Shown in pieces: positions 36,957 to 47,984 of a stretch of 64,000 nucleotides of DNA. Within the stretch, counting starts at the first letter, position 1; each line of letters opens with the position of its first letter. Source of the DNA: Phoebastria nigripes (lineage: Eukaryota; Chordata; Aves; Procellariiformes; Diomedeidae); assembly GCA_035582835.1 (NCBI GenBank), contig JAYKAV010000004.1, positions 10,612-74,611 on the forward strand, written 5' to 3'. A program made the position numbers and the translations under genes. Under the pieces are notes generated by a model, which saw only the letters and a list, made by a program, of their open reading frames with translations, was not told the origin of the DNA and did not search any database.

Positions 36957-37340
36957 AAGGCGGCGGCACCAGGGGCCGAGGGCCGGTCCCCGCCGCTCCC
37001 ACGACTCCGCTGACACCCAGGCGGTGTTATTCCCGCCCCCCTCCTCTAAAATCTCCTTAAAAAGGCCCCGAGCGCGGGCCCCCGCCCACCCCCTCAGGTG
37101 CAGGCAATGTAGCGCCTTCAGGCGCCTCGCAGAGGGCATCCCACAGGCGGCACAGCAGCCCGGTTCGGCCCCAAACGAACGCCAGAAACTTGCCCGAACA
37201 GTTTCGGATCGCCGCAATTATCCCTCACCGAGGGGCACCCTCGCTGTGCCACACCGCCCACGAACACGCTCCTGGCGGCCCTTCCCCTCCCCGACTCCTA
37301 AAGTAGCACAGATCCTCAAGTTATCACATAGGTGACATCC

Positions 37341-37362
37341 AAAATAAATAAATAAATAAAAA
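37341..37362. repeat. AAAT simple repeat
   Basis: About five AAAT units inside the otherwise GC-rich island, followed by an A/C-rich patch (37370-37400). Confidence 0.85.
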
Positions 37363-37588
37363 TTTCAACCCCCAAAAAACCAAACCAAAAACCCACAGCC
37401 CCCAAGTTCGTATTTTGCGGAGCACTGTATGGATATACACATATATATGCAAAAGGCGAACAGTGCCCAGAGGCGCAACCCCAGCACGCCCCGGCTCCCC
37501 ACACACCTGCCTCCGCGGCGTGATTGCATGGCAAAAAGTCTCCGCATCCGCGCACACAACCGCGGCCGCGCCCCGCTCCCCCCCCCCC

Positions 37589-38118
37589 NNNNNNNNNNNN
37601 NNNNNNNNNNNNNNNNNNNNNNNNNNNNNNNNNNNNNNNNNNNNNNNNNNNNNNNNNNNNNNNNNNNNNNNNNNNNNNNNNNNNNNNNNNNNNNNNNNNN
37701 NNNNNNNNNNNNNNNNNNNNNNNNNNNNNNNNNNNNNNNNNNNNNNNNNNNNNNNNNNNNNNNNNNNNNNNNNNNNNNNNNNNNNNNNNNNNNNNNNNNN
37801 NNNNNNNNNNNNNNNNNNNNNNNNNNNNNNNNNNNNNNNNNNNNNNNNNNNNNNNNNNNNNNNNNNNNNNNNNNNNNNNNNNNNNNNNNNNNNNNNNNNN
37901 NNNNNNNNNNNNNNNNNNNNNNNNNNNNNNNNNNNNNNNNNNNNNNNNNNNNNNNNNNNNNNNNNNNNNNNNNNNNNNNNNNNNNNNNNNNNNNNNNNNN
38001 NNNNNNNNNNNNNNNNNNNNNNNNNNNNNNNNNNNNNNNNNNNNNNNNNNNNNNNNNNNNNNNNNNNNNNNNNNNNNNNNNNNNNNNNNNNNNNNNNNNN
38101 NNNNNNNNNNNNNNNNNN
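37589..38118. other. assembly gap
   Basis: 530 consecutive N. The gap is bordered on the left by a run of about 11 C and on the right by a T and an A run of about 17, typical of a sequencing or assembly failure at homopolymers in GC-rich DNA. By the exon model it lies at the start of intron 1, so it should not remove coding sequence of exon 1. Reading frames drawn through it are meaningless. Confidence 0.98.
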
Positions 38119-38153
38119 TAAAAAAAAAAAAAAAAAGGCAGCCCCGCTCCTAC

Positions 38154-38205
38154 CTTGCCCGCTACTGAGGAGCAATCCGAGCAGGTAGAGAGGCAGGAGG
38201 CTCAT
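38154..38205 (-). CDS. first coding exon, signal peptide of an unidentified secreted or membrane protein
   Basis: On the minus strand an ATG at 38205-38203 opens a frame encoding MSLLPLYLLGLLLSSGQ plus one further base. It ends at CAAG|GTAGGAG, a near-ideal splice donor whose GT is 38153-38152. The peptide is a compact signal sequence: a very short N-region, a Leu-rich core (LLPLYLLGLLL) and a small, polar end. Splitting off just the signal peptide with a phase 1 intron is typical of genes for secreted and receptor proteins with phase-1 modules. The start is favoured because A is at -3 and there is no other ATG, in any frame, for about 150 bases upstream. The frame upstream is open but lacks an ATG. 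The exon sits in a CpG island. The next exon must lie to the left, but none was recognised in 37 kb, implying a very long first intron. I cannot name the gene; the peptide is too short. Confidence 0.7.
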
Positions 38206-38325
38206 GTTCAGGAGCTCGCGCTGGTGGACAGTTCCCCTGTTGGAGGTGCTCAGCCCAGGCAAACCCCGCTGCTGTCCGCGCCCGCCCGCGCAGTCCCGCA
38301 CCCGCGGAGCGCCGCTCGCCAAGTG
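38206..38325 (-). promoter_or_regulatory. inferred 5' untranslated region of the same transcript
   Basis: Minus-strand sequence between the probable start site (about 38320) and the ATG. It is GC-rich, has no ATG in any frame and has no splice acceptor immediately before the coding start. The upstream limit is a guess based on the TATA-like word at 38351-38359. Confidence 0.4.
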
Positions 38326-38350
38326 ACTGCCAGCGCCTCCCCGTGCCGCA

Positions 38351-38359
38351 CTATATCAG
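38351..38359 (-). promoter_or_regulatory. weak TATA-like element
   Basis: On the minus strand CTGATATAG lies about 150 bases before the ATG, a plausible distance for a start site near 38320. It deviates from the TATAAA consensus, and CpG-island promoters often lack a TATA box. Confidence 0.3.
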
Positions 38360-39020
38360 GGAGGCAGCGTCCGCCGCGCAGGAGGCGGGCACACGGCGGC
38401 CCGCGCGGATCCCTCCGCGCCACACGGTCGGTCGCACCACCGATGAGTGGCAGTGCAGGGAGATTCTTCCGCCGCTCTCAGAGGCGGCCCCGGGCTCGAA
38501 GCCTCCCTCCCTCCTCACCCGCCGGCAGCCCCCCTGGGGGGTGAGGCAACTCCCCCGCCTCGCCACCGCGGCCCCTCAGAGCCTGCTTCCCCCACCGTCG
38601 CCTGAGGGGAGACAGCGTAAAGGGAGAGGCGGCGGCTTGACAGAGAAGCCTACCGGGAAGCCCCAGCTGCCTGGGCAGGGAGAGCCGAGAGCGGCGCTTC
38701 GAGGGGGGCGCACAAAGGGGGCTGGCGTGGCTCTGGCACCCCTTTCCCCCTGGCAGTGCCCTGGCTCGCGGCGGTGTCGCCCCCAACGGCTGCCCGCCAG
38801 GCTTCCGTTAGGGGGCGGCGGGCGCGTGCCGCCTGTGCGCGGGAGCGGCCGGCCCGCCGCCCGCCCGAGAGCGGAGGGGAGGGGGCCGAGGCGGCGGGGC
38901 TGCGCGGGGGCTGCGCAGGGCCCGGCGATTCCCCCGCTCCTTCCCCGTGCGGTAACGTGGGGCGGTGTCGGTGGGAAGTGGGAGCGCTGTGAGCCTCGCG
39001 TACGGGTGCGTCTTCAGCTA

Positions 39021-42000
39021 ATCCCGTTGGGTTTATGCGTATTCATTTAGCTGTCCCGGAATTCACTTGTTTTGACTTTTGTTAGTAGTACAGAGGAGAA
39101 AAATACCTCTGCTATTTATGACTGCATGAAATACAACCGATAAAAAATAAATTGCTTACCTTTTTGATGCCTCAGTGCTGTCTTACTGAGGAGCTTGCTT
39201 TGTAAGGAAAAAAACCTGCCCTAAAGTAAAAAGAAGAAGAGGTGGATTCTTGTCCAGCTTGACTTCGAAGAGGTAATTTTGTATGATATGGATATGTATA
39301 ATAATGTATGATACCTGGAGGGAAATAGAAGTGGATTTATATTAGCGTGAAGCAGTAGTGATAGTAGTTAGTAAAAGATTAATCCAAATTAACACATCCC
39401 TAATAATTTTTCCAACCTTTTTTTTTTGCCTTTTCAAGAGGATTTGCGGTTTGGGGAGGAGGAGGGAGACAAGAAGTCCCTTTGCAGAAAACTAATACAA
39501 ATGACACAACCAGTATCTTCAGCTTGACTCTTGCTGCACAGTAGTCTTACAAAATTGTGAAATATAGGAGGAAGAAGTTGTGTAGTCAGACCTTGCTGGT
39601 ATCAACAAGCCAGGTGATAAAACTGAAAGTCTTTCCTCAGCAGATGATNTTTTAGGACACTTGAGAACATGCACAGAAAATTCTGGTAGAGGGGAGAGCG
39701 AGAGCTTTGTGCCGTTGGTTGGTTAATCTACGCCACGTAAATCAGAACCTTATTGCTCAACTACACACCATGTGGCCCTGCTCTTGAAACTAAAGATTTT
39801 TGTAACCTAGTATAAAATGAACAGATTCATTTTCATGTATATTTAAGTGGGAATGGAACTGTAATTCCTCATACAGTTTTGGAAATTCAAAATATGGCAG
39901 CTTCAGCAAAGCCTTTTAGGTGAGAACTGGATTTATATTTAGGAGCCATTCTGCTCCCGAATGTTGGGAGAGGTGCCTAATTGCAGAAACTTTTGGCTGG
40001 GGCCTTTAGTGCAAGTTCAGGAAAGCTCAACAAAAGGAAGTATTTTGGTGAAGAAGTTTTCCCAGGTAAGAAGGTTCTGTCAGCCCCAGTACCCAGCTAC
40101 AGAAATAGACATCATTAATAGATTAATACGGAAAGATGACGAAAACAAGTATTAGATAAAAACCTTAAAAGAAAAAGAAATATAAATCTTACTGGGCAAA
40201 AAGCAAGAAACCCTCACTATGAAGTGGATAAGATGCCAAATTTGTCAAATTTATCTTTGATTTTAACGTCTTTGGAGCATTACCATCCAGCAAAAGTGGA
40301 ATAAATAGAGAAAATAAAAAGAGTATTAATAAATAAAACCAGATAACTTGTGCGCATACCTTAACATCTATTATAGTCTGCTTTAATTAAGGGCCAAAAG
40401 TAGTACAGAAGCACCTTGATCTGCACAGGTGCNTAGATGCAAGGTTTGAAATCCACGTACAGCAGACACCCCACCAAGACCCAATGCAGAAGCAAGTAGG
40501 AAGTCCCTTGCCCCACAAGAACTAAACATAATAGAAAGAATGCTACTATTCCAAGTTTGCTTATTTTAAATCATAAATATCATGAGAATTTCACCAGTGT
40601 CAGTTCTGAGTGGCCAGTTCTTGCTCCCTTGAAATGGGACAAGGACGCTTTGCTTCCAAACAGGATTCCTTGTCCTGAGAAGTCTGCTCAACTGCTTGTC
40701 TGCAGCAGTGAACAGAGCCTGCCATGTAGACTGTCCATGCCATATGGCTACAGGATTTGGAGACATCTGGTTTTAGTCCAGCTTCTCAAGGAAAAGGGGA
40801 ACATGGTCTTGCCTCTCTGAAGCAATGGAGTAACAACAACAAAAGATGGGTATAAATCTCAAAGATAATCACATTCTTGTAGTACTACTCTAAAAGAGAA
40901 AGACCTCACTGAAGGAAGAGGCAGCAGCTGGTTCGTCCATCAGTAAACACGTAGCTCCAAGTACCCCGTCACATATACCACCTAAAAGGTATATGTACAG
41001 ATCCTGAGACCATGCAATGGAGGATGGAGAGCAGAGGAGGGGACAAAGTACATAAGTATGCAGGGCTTCATTGTTTCTGCTGCTTATGGAACAACTCATT
41101 TGTTACAGAAGAAAGATCTGTAAAAAAGTGTATCACAGTGAACCACAACAGCATATCACGCTGAGGTCACGCAAACGGAGATTAGAAAGGCACAGAAAAA
41201 GTGCTCAGCCTTTCTGCCATCCATATCTATATGACCCTTGGTGTTTGTGACCATACATTAAATGAACCAAAAGATGAGCATTTCAAAGTGCTGTAAAGCA
41301 CTAATAATCGATATCAATAACAACACACCAGTAGTATTTGCCATTCTTTGGCTAATGGCATTTTTCTTTAAAGAGTGTGCTGTTTACTGGGGGGAAACCT
41401 GACATGGAGTTTAATGGCTGTACTTAGACTGGGGAATTAGAAAACATGATTTCTGGGTAATATCACATGCATAACNAACATGCTGGCAGAAAACAAATAC
41501 ATTTTCATGCTACATAAGTTTTAAAAATAAAACCAGAAATAAACTACAGTGAGCATTATGCCATGTGAACGGCCAAGAGGTGCAACATCAAGAAGCATAG
41601 TAATAATTCTGTTGGGGCAGCTATTCTGAAGGTGGGGAAATCAACTTTGATAGGTTTTCAAAGCAATTAAAATACAACTCCAGTGACTGAAAAGACTTGC
41701 CAGAAAAATCTTAGGGGAAAAGAAGGGAAAATATTACCTAATATTACATACATGTTTGATTAATACCTTAGATCTTGTGGAATACCATACTTAGAATCTA
41801 AGTGGCTATATCTGCAAGTTCCCTGTCTTTTATCTGTCACAGGATAGCCTCCAGCTTTCACAACTGTGTTGTCATATGCAGCTTTTATCCCAAAAAGTTT
41901 TACTGCCTGTGATGTTAGGAAAAAGACAGCAAGAATTAATTTTCCCCCATGTTACTTACTTGTTTCACTCAGTGGGATTGTTTATACAGTAGCCTATCAG

Positions 42001-43661
42001 CTGGTATGAATAAAAGTGGCAAAATTAGGCTCGGCAACAGAACCATTTCAAGCTATCATCACTGCGCTTAAGTCAGTTTACAAGAACTGAGGATCTGTAA
42101 ACTTGCTGTGACTGAACTTCCTTGTCAAGAAACATCTCCATGGTGTTTTTGCAACAATTACTTTATTTTTAAATTGATTGATGATTGCATGTTCAATGCA
42201 AATGTAATTAAATACAGAAACTAAAATCTTGATGATGATTTCATAATGGATATTTATACTGAAATACATGTTTCCCTGTGGACACCCAAGTTGCCAAGAG
42301 ATCCAGCTGGATTTGCTTAGTTGTCTTACATAAACTGAAATGTTAAGGAAGCACCTTAAAATTAGCTGAGAATTTTAGCGGAACTTATGATAATGGCACA
42401 GTTACAAAGAAAGTACAGAGAGATCATATGTCTAGATATAGCTGATGAAGAGTTGTAAGGAAATCGGCATGTCCTAGAGCAATTACCAAATGTTTTGGGG
42501 ACAGGAAATGAGAAAGAAAAGGAAAAGAGAAAAGAGAAAATGCTCCTTCTTGCAAACCCAGTATCTTGCACTTGCAGGAAAATGCCTTCTGCAGACAGGG
42601 TAATTTTCAGAGGTGCTCATGAACCAAATTGCTGATCGTGTCCAAAGTGAGTAATTATCCCAAATAGGATGCTTTCCTATGAACGCTGAAAACACAATTA
42701 AAGTGGCACTAAGATAAATTATACAACAGTGAACAACAGCATTATTGTGGTGAGGAAATGATGCATAATAAACAAAAGACAGTTTCATAAATGTTTGCAC
42801 CACTATTATGTTTCAAGTTCTTAACATCTTATAGAGACTTTCATAAAGATCTAAAATTACTATCGTTTTGGATTAACNTTTTATGAGAAAGAGTCAAAAA
42901 CATTGTTTCCACTCAGTTTCATGTCGCTTTAAATAAAGAACTCTTCTTCCTGTTAGAGAGACTTAAAACAATCTTGAAATTATTCAGATACTAAGAAGAG
43001 GCTCACAGATTTTGTGTAGGGAGGATAATTTCCTNTATCATTTCTGGAACTGAATAATGACAAGGACATGTGTAAAATAATTTTGTCCAGGTAAAGACGA
43101 CTGCTTAATTTTTGAAGATAGCAAGGTTGCTTGAAGTACAGTGTGCTAATTTGATTACAATATAAAACATTGTGCTGACAAAAGAAATCAATAAGCTGAA
43201 TTTATATGTCTGAAGGAAGCATTGTATGCTTCTGTGTTTAGTGCAGCAAAAGTAGCATTTGAGAGATGAGACAAGGTAACTTGTCTGAACTCTAGAGACA
43301 GATTTTCATATCTTCCAGGTTACCGCATTTCTGGACGTGTGACTCTATTCCTCTTCTCAGATCAGTCACTCAAAAAACATGAACTCTCAACAGTTACTAT
43401 CCCATCACTGTCAGCTTCAGATATTTGGGCAGGATCATGGACACATTGTTTATTTTACCCGAGAATGAAACTGCCAATGCTAAGGTGCTCTAACTGGCTC
43501 AAAAATAACTGCCTACGTATTCAGCAACGTGGCAGTTGTGTACTTTACCTCTTTCATGGGCTGCTTATGAACACCCTCATACACTTTTTTTTCCATGCTA
43601 GCACCCTTCTTTCCTATTAGTTAGCAGTGTTTTATTTTGTACAATTTCCAGAGAAAAGATT

Positions 43662-43663
<2 letters not shown>
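39021..43663. other. upstream noncoding sequence, nothing recognised
   Basis: AT-rich DNA on the upstream side of the island. No exon of a divergent plus-strand gene could be supported. Open frames (for example 39961-40155, 40557-40820 and 43339-43620 plus) show no domain or in-phase splice pattern. Several isolated ambiguous bases occur. Confidence 0.4.

Positions 43664-43710
<47 letters not shown>
43664..43710. repeat. 47-base T run
   Basis: An uninterrupted T homopolymer, the longest in the window. A minus-strand retrocopy would have its body to the right of such a tract, but nothing recognisable is there. Confidence 0.9.
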
Positions 43711-43713
<3 letters not shown>

Positions 43714-46700
43714 CTGGGAATATTGTGGATGCTACCAAACAATGTTTCATAAATTACTACATTTCCTTAGCTCATTGGAACTGTCACCTTCATGCCTGAC
43801 AGGTGTAAACACCAGCTTTTGGTTACTGAAGTCCCACCAGCCATTTGTTACCACCTTCTTAGATAAAAATTGTTCCCCCATGAACTGTATTACCAGATCA
43901 TGCAAGTACCAATATTTGGTTTAGTGCAATATCAGCTGAGTTAATTGAAGGGACCTTCAAGAATATTTTATTACTGCAGCACTGAAGAAGAGACAAGATT
44001 TGCTGGCCATAGCCAAGATGTGCAGAAGTTATTTCAGCAAGTGGAATAGCAAAGAATGGTTGCTACATGGTAAGAATTTGAAGAGCAGTTGTTTTTAAAG
44101 CGGTTGTGTGTGCAAAGCGCAGACCTTTCTCAGCTACTGTTCTGTGACTGTGAAACTTGCTCCCTGAAGTGCTTTGAATCATGATGAATTTCAGAGACAT
44201 TCAGAACAAAATGTAAATCACGCTTATTGAGCCATCCATACTTTCATTAACAGCAAAGACTAAAAACATGCAAAACCCCAGACCAAAGAAAGAAAAGCTA
44301 TCTATAGAATGTAAAATTAGACATAAAGTGAAAATCAGAAAGTTTATGTATACCTTTGGGTTACAGTTCTGTATCNTGATGCTAAATGTGCTACACATTT
44401 TAAGCGCTGCCCAGATTAAATGGAGTATCTGGGATTCAGAGCCATCTGACTACCCTGATCCACATCACTGTCCCAGTTTTCATTGGAACTAGGTAATTGT
44501 TGACTTACATGTGATACAAGTGAGCAAGGAGGTATGATGGCTGATATGAGGGATGTCAACAGTCAGTGAAACATTTATGGAGGACTGAGAAATAAGCCTT
44601 TATTTATATACATAAATAAGACTGGGGGAAAGGGAACACATATAATTTTGAGTATATTGATTTCTCCAAGTGATAAAAGAACTGTGTCCACATCTCCAAT
44701 TCTCAACATGGAGGAAAGGTCATGATGAAAGTGTTCAGCTGTGAATTCAGGAAGAGATTATTGACTAAACAATGATGGAAACTTCAGAAGAGTGTGGATT
44801 TTAACTGTTATAAAGACATGTGATCTAAAACCCATAGTTTATACCAACACTTATCTTTTAATTTAATTTCAGGCCCACAACTTCAGAAGTTCTTATTCAT
44901 GAGGAGAGATCTGCTCCTTTACTGAGATATTCTGAGCTCTTGACATCTTCTAGCATCTTGATACAGCAAGCAGTTTCAAAGGTTAGCCATGTTGGTTACA
45001 CAACATTTTCTTGCATTAGTTTTAAATTTGATGAGTTGTGAAAGATAAGAGTGCCCAGTTTGGTTTCTCCTGTGCTGTATTATAGGAATAAACATCCTCC
45101 TATATCTTTTCTAAATGGGGTNATCCCAATTTATTCATTATCTCATCTACTTTTCTTCCTGTCTTTCTAATATGTTTTTCATTATCCTTCAATGTCTGTT
45201 ATAACTCTTAGTAAGGTAAGGAACTAAGCACAGTACTACAGATGAGAATGAACTCCTGATTTATAGTGATTTATTTTTACACCCACAGATAGTGGTTTTT
45301 TGACAGCAACTGCCTCGGTCACCTTTCAACTCACTTCAAAGCCAGATTGCAATACCACACATATCTTCCATAATTAAAAAAAAAGAAATTGTCTTTATGG
45401 AAAAATTTTAAATAAATTTCCAAGATCCTTAAGTAGAATAGGCAACTCCTTTTTCATTGCTTTCTTGTTCAGATTTTCAATGTAAATAATGAATGTTTTC
45501 TCATAAATAACCGTTTGAGTTGGCAAATGTCAGGGTGTTATGACATTTGTCTTAAAATGGGGGGAAAAATCTTGTATTGTTAAGCAAATCTATGTTATCC
45601 AAAGTACATAGACACATAAAATAGGACTTTGCTTTGGAGATACATAATTTTCCAGAGGCTTTTTTCATCCATTCAAGATTATTTTTTTTTTACCCACATT
45701 AACAGAGTGTGGTATATCAAGAACAATAGTTAGGGAGCAGTACATCTTGTAGGGCAATAAAGATTCTCTGGGCAAGGAAAAACTCACTTGGAAAGATATT
45801 TAACTTAAAATAGGGAAACAACCAACCAACGGTACATAGATAAGTTGGTGAGAATCATATTGAAATTAAACGTGTCTAAAATAATAACAGTTGGTTTTAC
45901 AATGCATTTGCTTATGCCTTTTAATGATTCATTTATTCTGTGGAGATGTAGTTATAAATAAATAACAGGGAGTGAAAAATAAATTTTGAAAGAGAATTTT
46001 TACACCAACTTTAACAGAGTTAAAATTTGAATGCAATTTTAAAATTACATGAATAATTAATTTAATATGTTGGTTTAGGAGGGGTTGTATTTGGGAATTT
46101 TATCACACAGGAAAACCTGTTCCATAGATCTGTGTGTAACAAGCTGAAAACTTGAGAAAAATCTAGCTGGGAAATAAACTTTAAAATATATGAAGACCTA
46201 AATTTTTCTGACTGTTTTATGTGAGCAGACCTCAACCTTTTCAGAGCCTGACTGGCCCTGTGAAAGCATAAAGATCTCTTTCTACTGAAATACTTGTGAA
46301 TTGAGGTCCACAAAGATCTAGTTTCCAGGTGTTTCAGTTCCTGTTTTCAGGTGCACATGATGTCTATACATATATTCAGGCTCTTTAAACTTGAACTATT
46401 CAACAGTGATAGTTTATTTATGCCCCAGAACAGCTGGAAGCACAGTAAATGAGATCGGTACTCAGAATTAAGCGCAGGTCATCCTTCTGGCAATTTCTGA
46501 TGTAATTTAGACTCATCATTTAACAATATTTTAAAAATTATAAGAAACGTCTCTTACTACTTCATAGGTAGAAGCTTCTGAGTTCTAGACACATTCTTTG
46601 AAAATCAAAAGAGCATTTTAAAATCTCACGTTTTCCACAGATAAAGCATGATGCTGCAGAATACTCACATTAGTGCAGAAGAAGCAAGATCTTAAGGGAA

Positions 46701-47261
46701 AACAAGCTAAGAAATCCTTTTTTGCAACAACTGTGCCAATAACACTGATGAAATCATCAGTTATGTTTTTGACAAGCAAGAGAAATCAGTGTACTGTATA
46801 TATTGCTGTGCTGACTTGTTCTTCATAGGAAAAAGAAAGGCCGGAGGGTTGGAAGGATCAATATTTGTCAGAAGGAGAGTTAGGGAAAGATATTAAATAA
46901 GGGATTAATAAAAATTATTTTTAAAAATATTTTTCTTGAGGATGTTCCGTTTGTTTGTTTAGTTTAGCAACTCAGCAGAACATAACCAAAACCTACAGAA
47001 AGAATTCAAAACTGGTTTAGGACTGGATTGTTCCCTCTACTAGCAGAAATATAGGGGATCAAGACCCATTGAAGGGGCATGGAAATGAAGAGTAGTACCT
47101 CCATGGCATTGTCTGCTTTGGACCCAGGGTACTTACTGAAGTACAAATTATTTTTTGACTTGGGACTATGCGTGTTGGCGGAAAAGATCATGAAGGATTG
47201 TACACAAAGTTTTCATCAAAGTTTCCTTTGCAGAAGAAAGGAATTAGAAACTTATAGCAGA
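43711..47261. other. noncoding sequence, nothing recognised
   Basis: AT-rich, with no exon, RNA gene or repeat family I can support. An open frame at 46062-46313 (minus) has no recognisable features. Confidence 0.4.
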
Positions 47262-47984
47262 GGGGAAGAAGACAACTCAGCNCAGAAGGCCTTGGGGGTC
47301 CTGGTGGACACCAAGCTGACCAGGAGCCAGCAATGAGCCGTCATGGCAAAGACGACCAGCGACCTGCTGGGCTACATTATGCAGAGCATTTCCAGCAGAT
47401 CAAGGGAGGTGATCCTTCCCTCTGCTCAGGCCTGGTGAGACACATTTGGAGTGCTGGGTCCAGTGCTGGGTTCCCCCGTACAAGAGAGACAGAGATGTAT
47501 TGGAGAGAGTCCAGCACAGGGCCATGAGGATGATCAAGAGCTTGGAGTATCTGATATATGAGTGGAGGCTGAGAGAGCTGGCAGTATTCAGCCTGGAATC
47601 AAGAAAGTTTGGGGTGATTTTATCAGTGCATAAAAATACATGATGGAGGACAGGAAAGAAGGTGGAGCCAGACTCTTCTCAGTGGTGCTCAGTGACGGGG
47701 CAAGGGACAATGGGCACAAACTGAAATACAGGAAAAACACTGAAATACTGAAAAACACCATTTAAAATCAAGATAAATCTCTTACTTTGAGGATGGTTTC
47801 CTAGAGAGATTGTTGAGTCTCTATCCTTGGAGATACTCAAAACCTGGGTTTTGACTGGACACAGTCCTGGTCAACCTGCTTTGGCTGACCCTGCTTGATC
47901 AGGGGTGTTAGACTAGAGGATCTTAAGAGGTGCCTTCCTGCCTCAGCCCTTCCCTGATTCTGTGACTCTGTCATATGATTCCCA
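47262..47984 (+). mobile_element. CR1 LINE, decayed 3' fragment, plus strand
   Basis: The element begins within the C-terminal part of CR1 ORF2 (aaggccttgggggtcctggt, giving ALGVLVDTKL) and runs through the block equivalent to IMQSISSRSREVILP, the VQHRAMRMIKSLEYL block and LRELAVFSLESRK. These lie in three different frames, so there are several indels plus stops. The 3' region ends with ccttcctgcctcagccct and a terminal gattctgtgactctgt repeat, a different 3' terminus from the element at 4.6 kb. It is truncated at the 5' end and inactive, and clearly more decayed than the 4.6 kb copy. Confidence 0.9.

Larger units (their letters stand above)
36770..39020. promoter_or_regulatory. CpG island spanning the first exon
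   Basis: The sequence changes abruptly from AT-rich to very GC-rich with frequent CG dinucleotides and GC-box words (for example gggggcggaggggggcggca near 36847-36866 and ggaggcgggc near 38379-38390). It returns to AT-rich near 39020. CpG islands of this size mark vertebrate promoters. It covers the minus-strand signal-peptide exon and extends about 800 bases upstream of it, so divergent transcription to the right is possible. Long open frames on both strands inside the island (for example 36732-37217 minus and 38343-39050 plus) arise from its lack of stop codons and are not called as genes. Its true length is uncertain because of the internal gap. Confidence 0.93.

Noticed and set aside
36732..37335. 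Long open frames on both strands in the CpG island (161 and 187 codons)
   Set aside because: GC-rich DNA has few stop codons. The translations are Arg/Pro/Gly/Ala-rich with no domain, and they overlap on opposite strands.
37324..38322. 332-codon minus-strand open frame through the gap
   Set aside because: Most of it is translated N. It starts at a TTG, and only the 17 codons from the ATG at 38205 to the donor at 38154 have support.
38343..39050. 235-codon plus-strand open frame in the CpG island
   Set aside because: Composition-driven, low-complexity Arg/Pro/Gly translation with no domain and no sign of exon structure.
43946..43966. CR1-like word gaagggaccttcaag
   Set aside because: A single short match without the neighbouring CR1 3' words.
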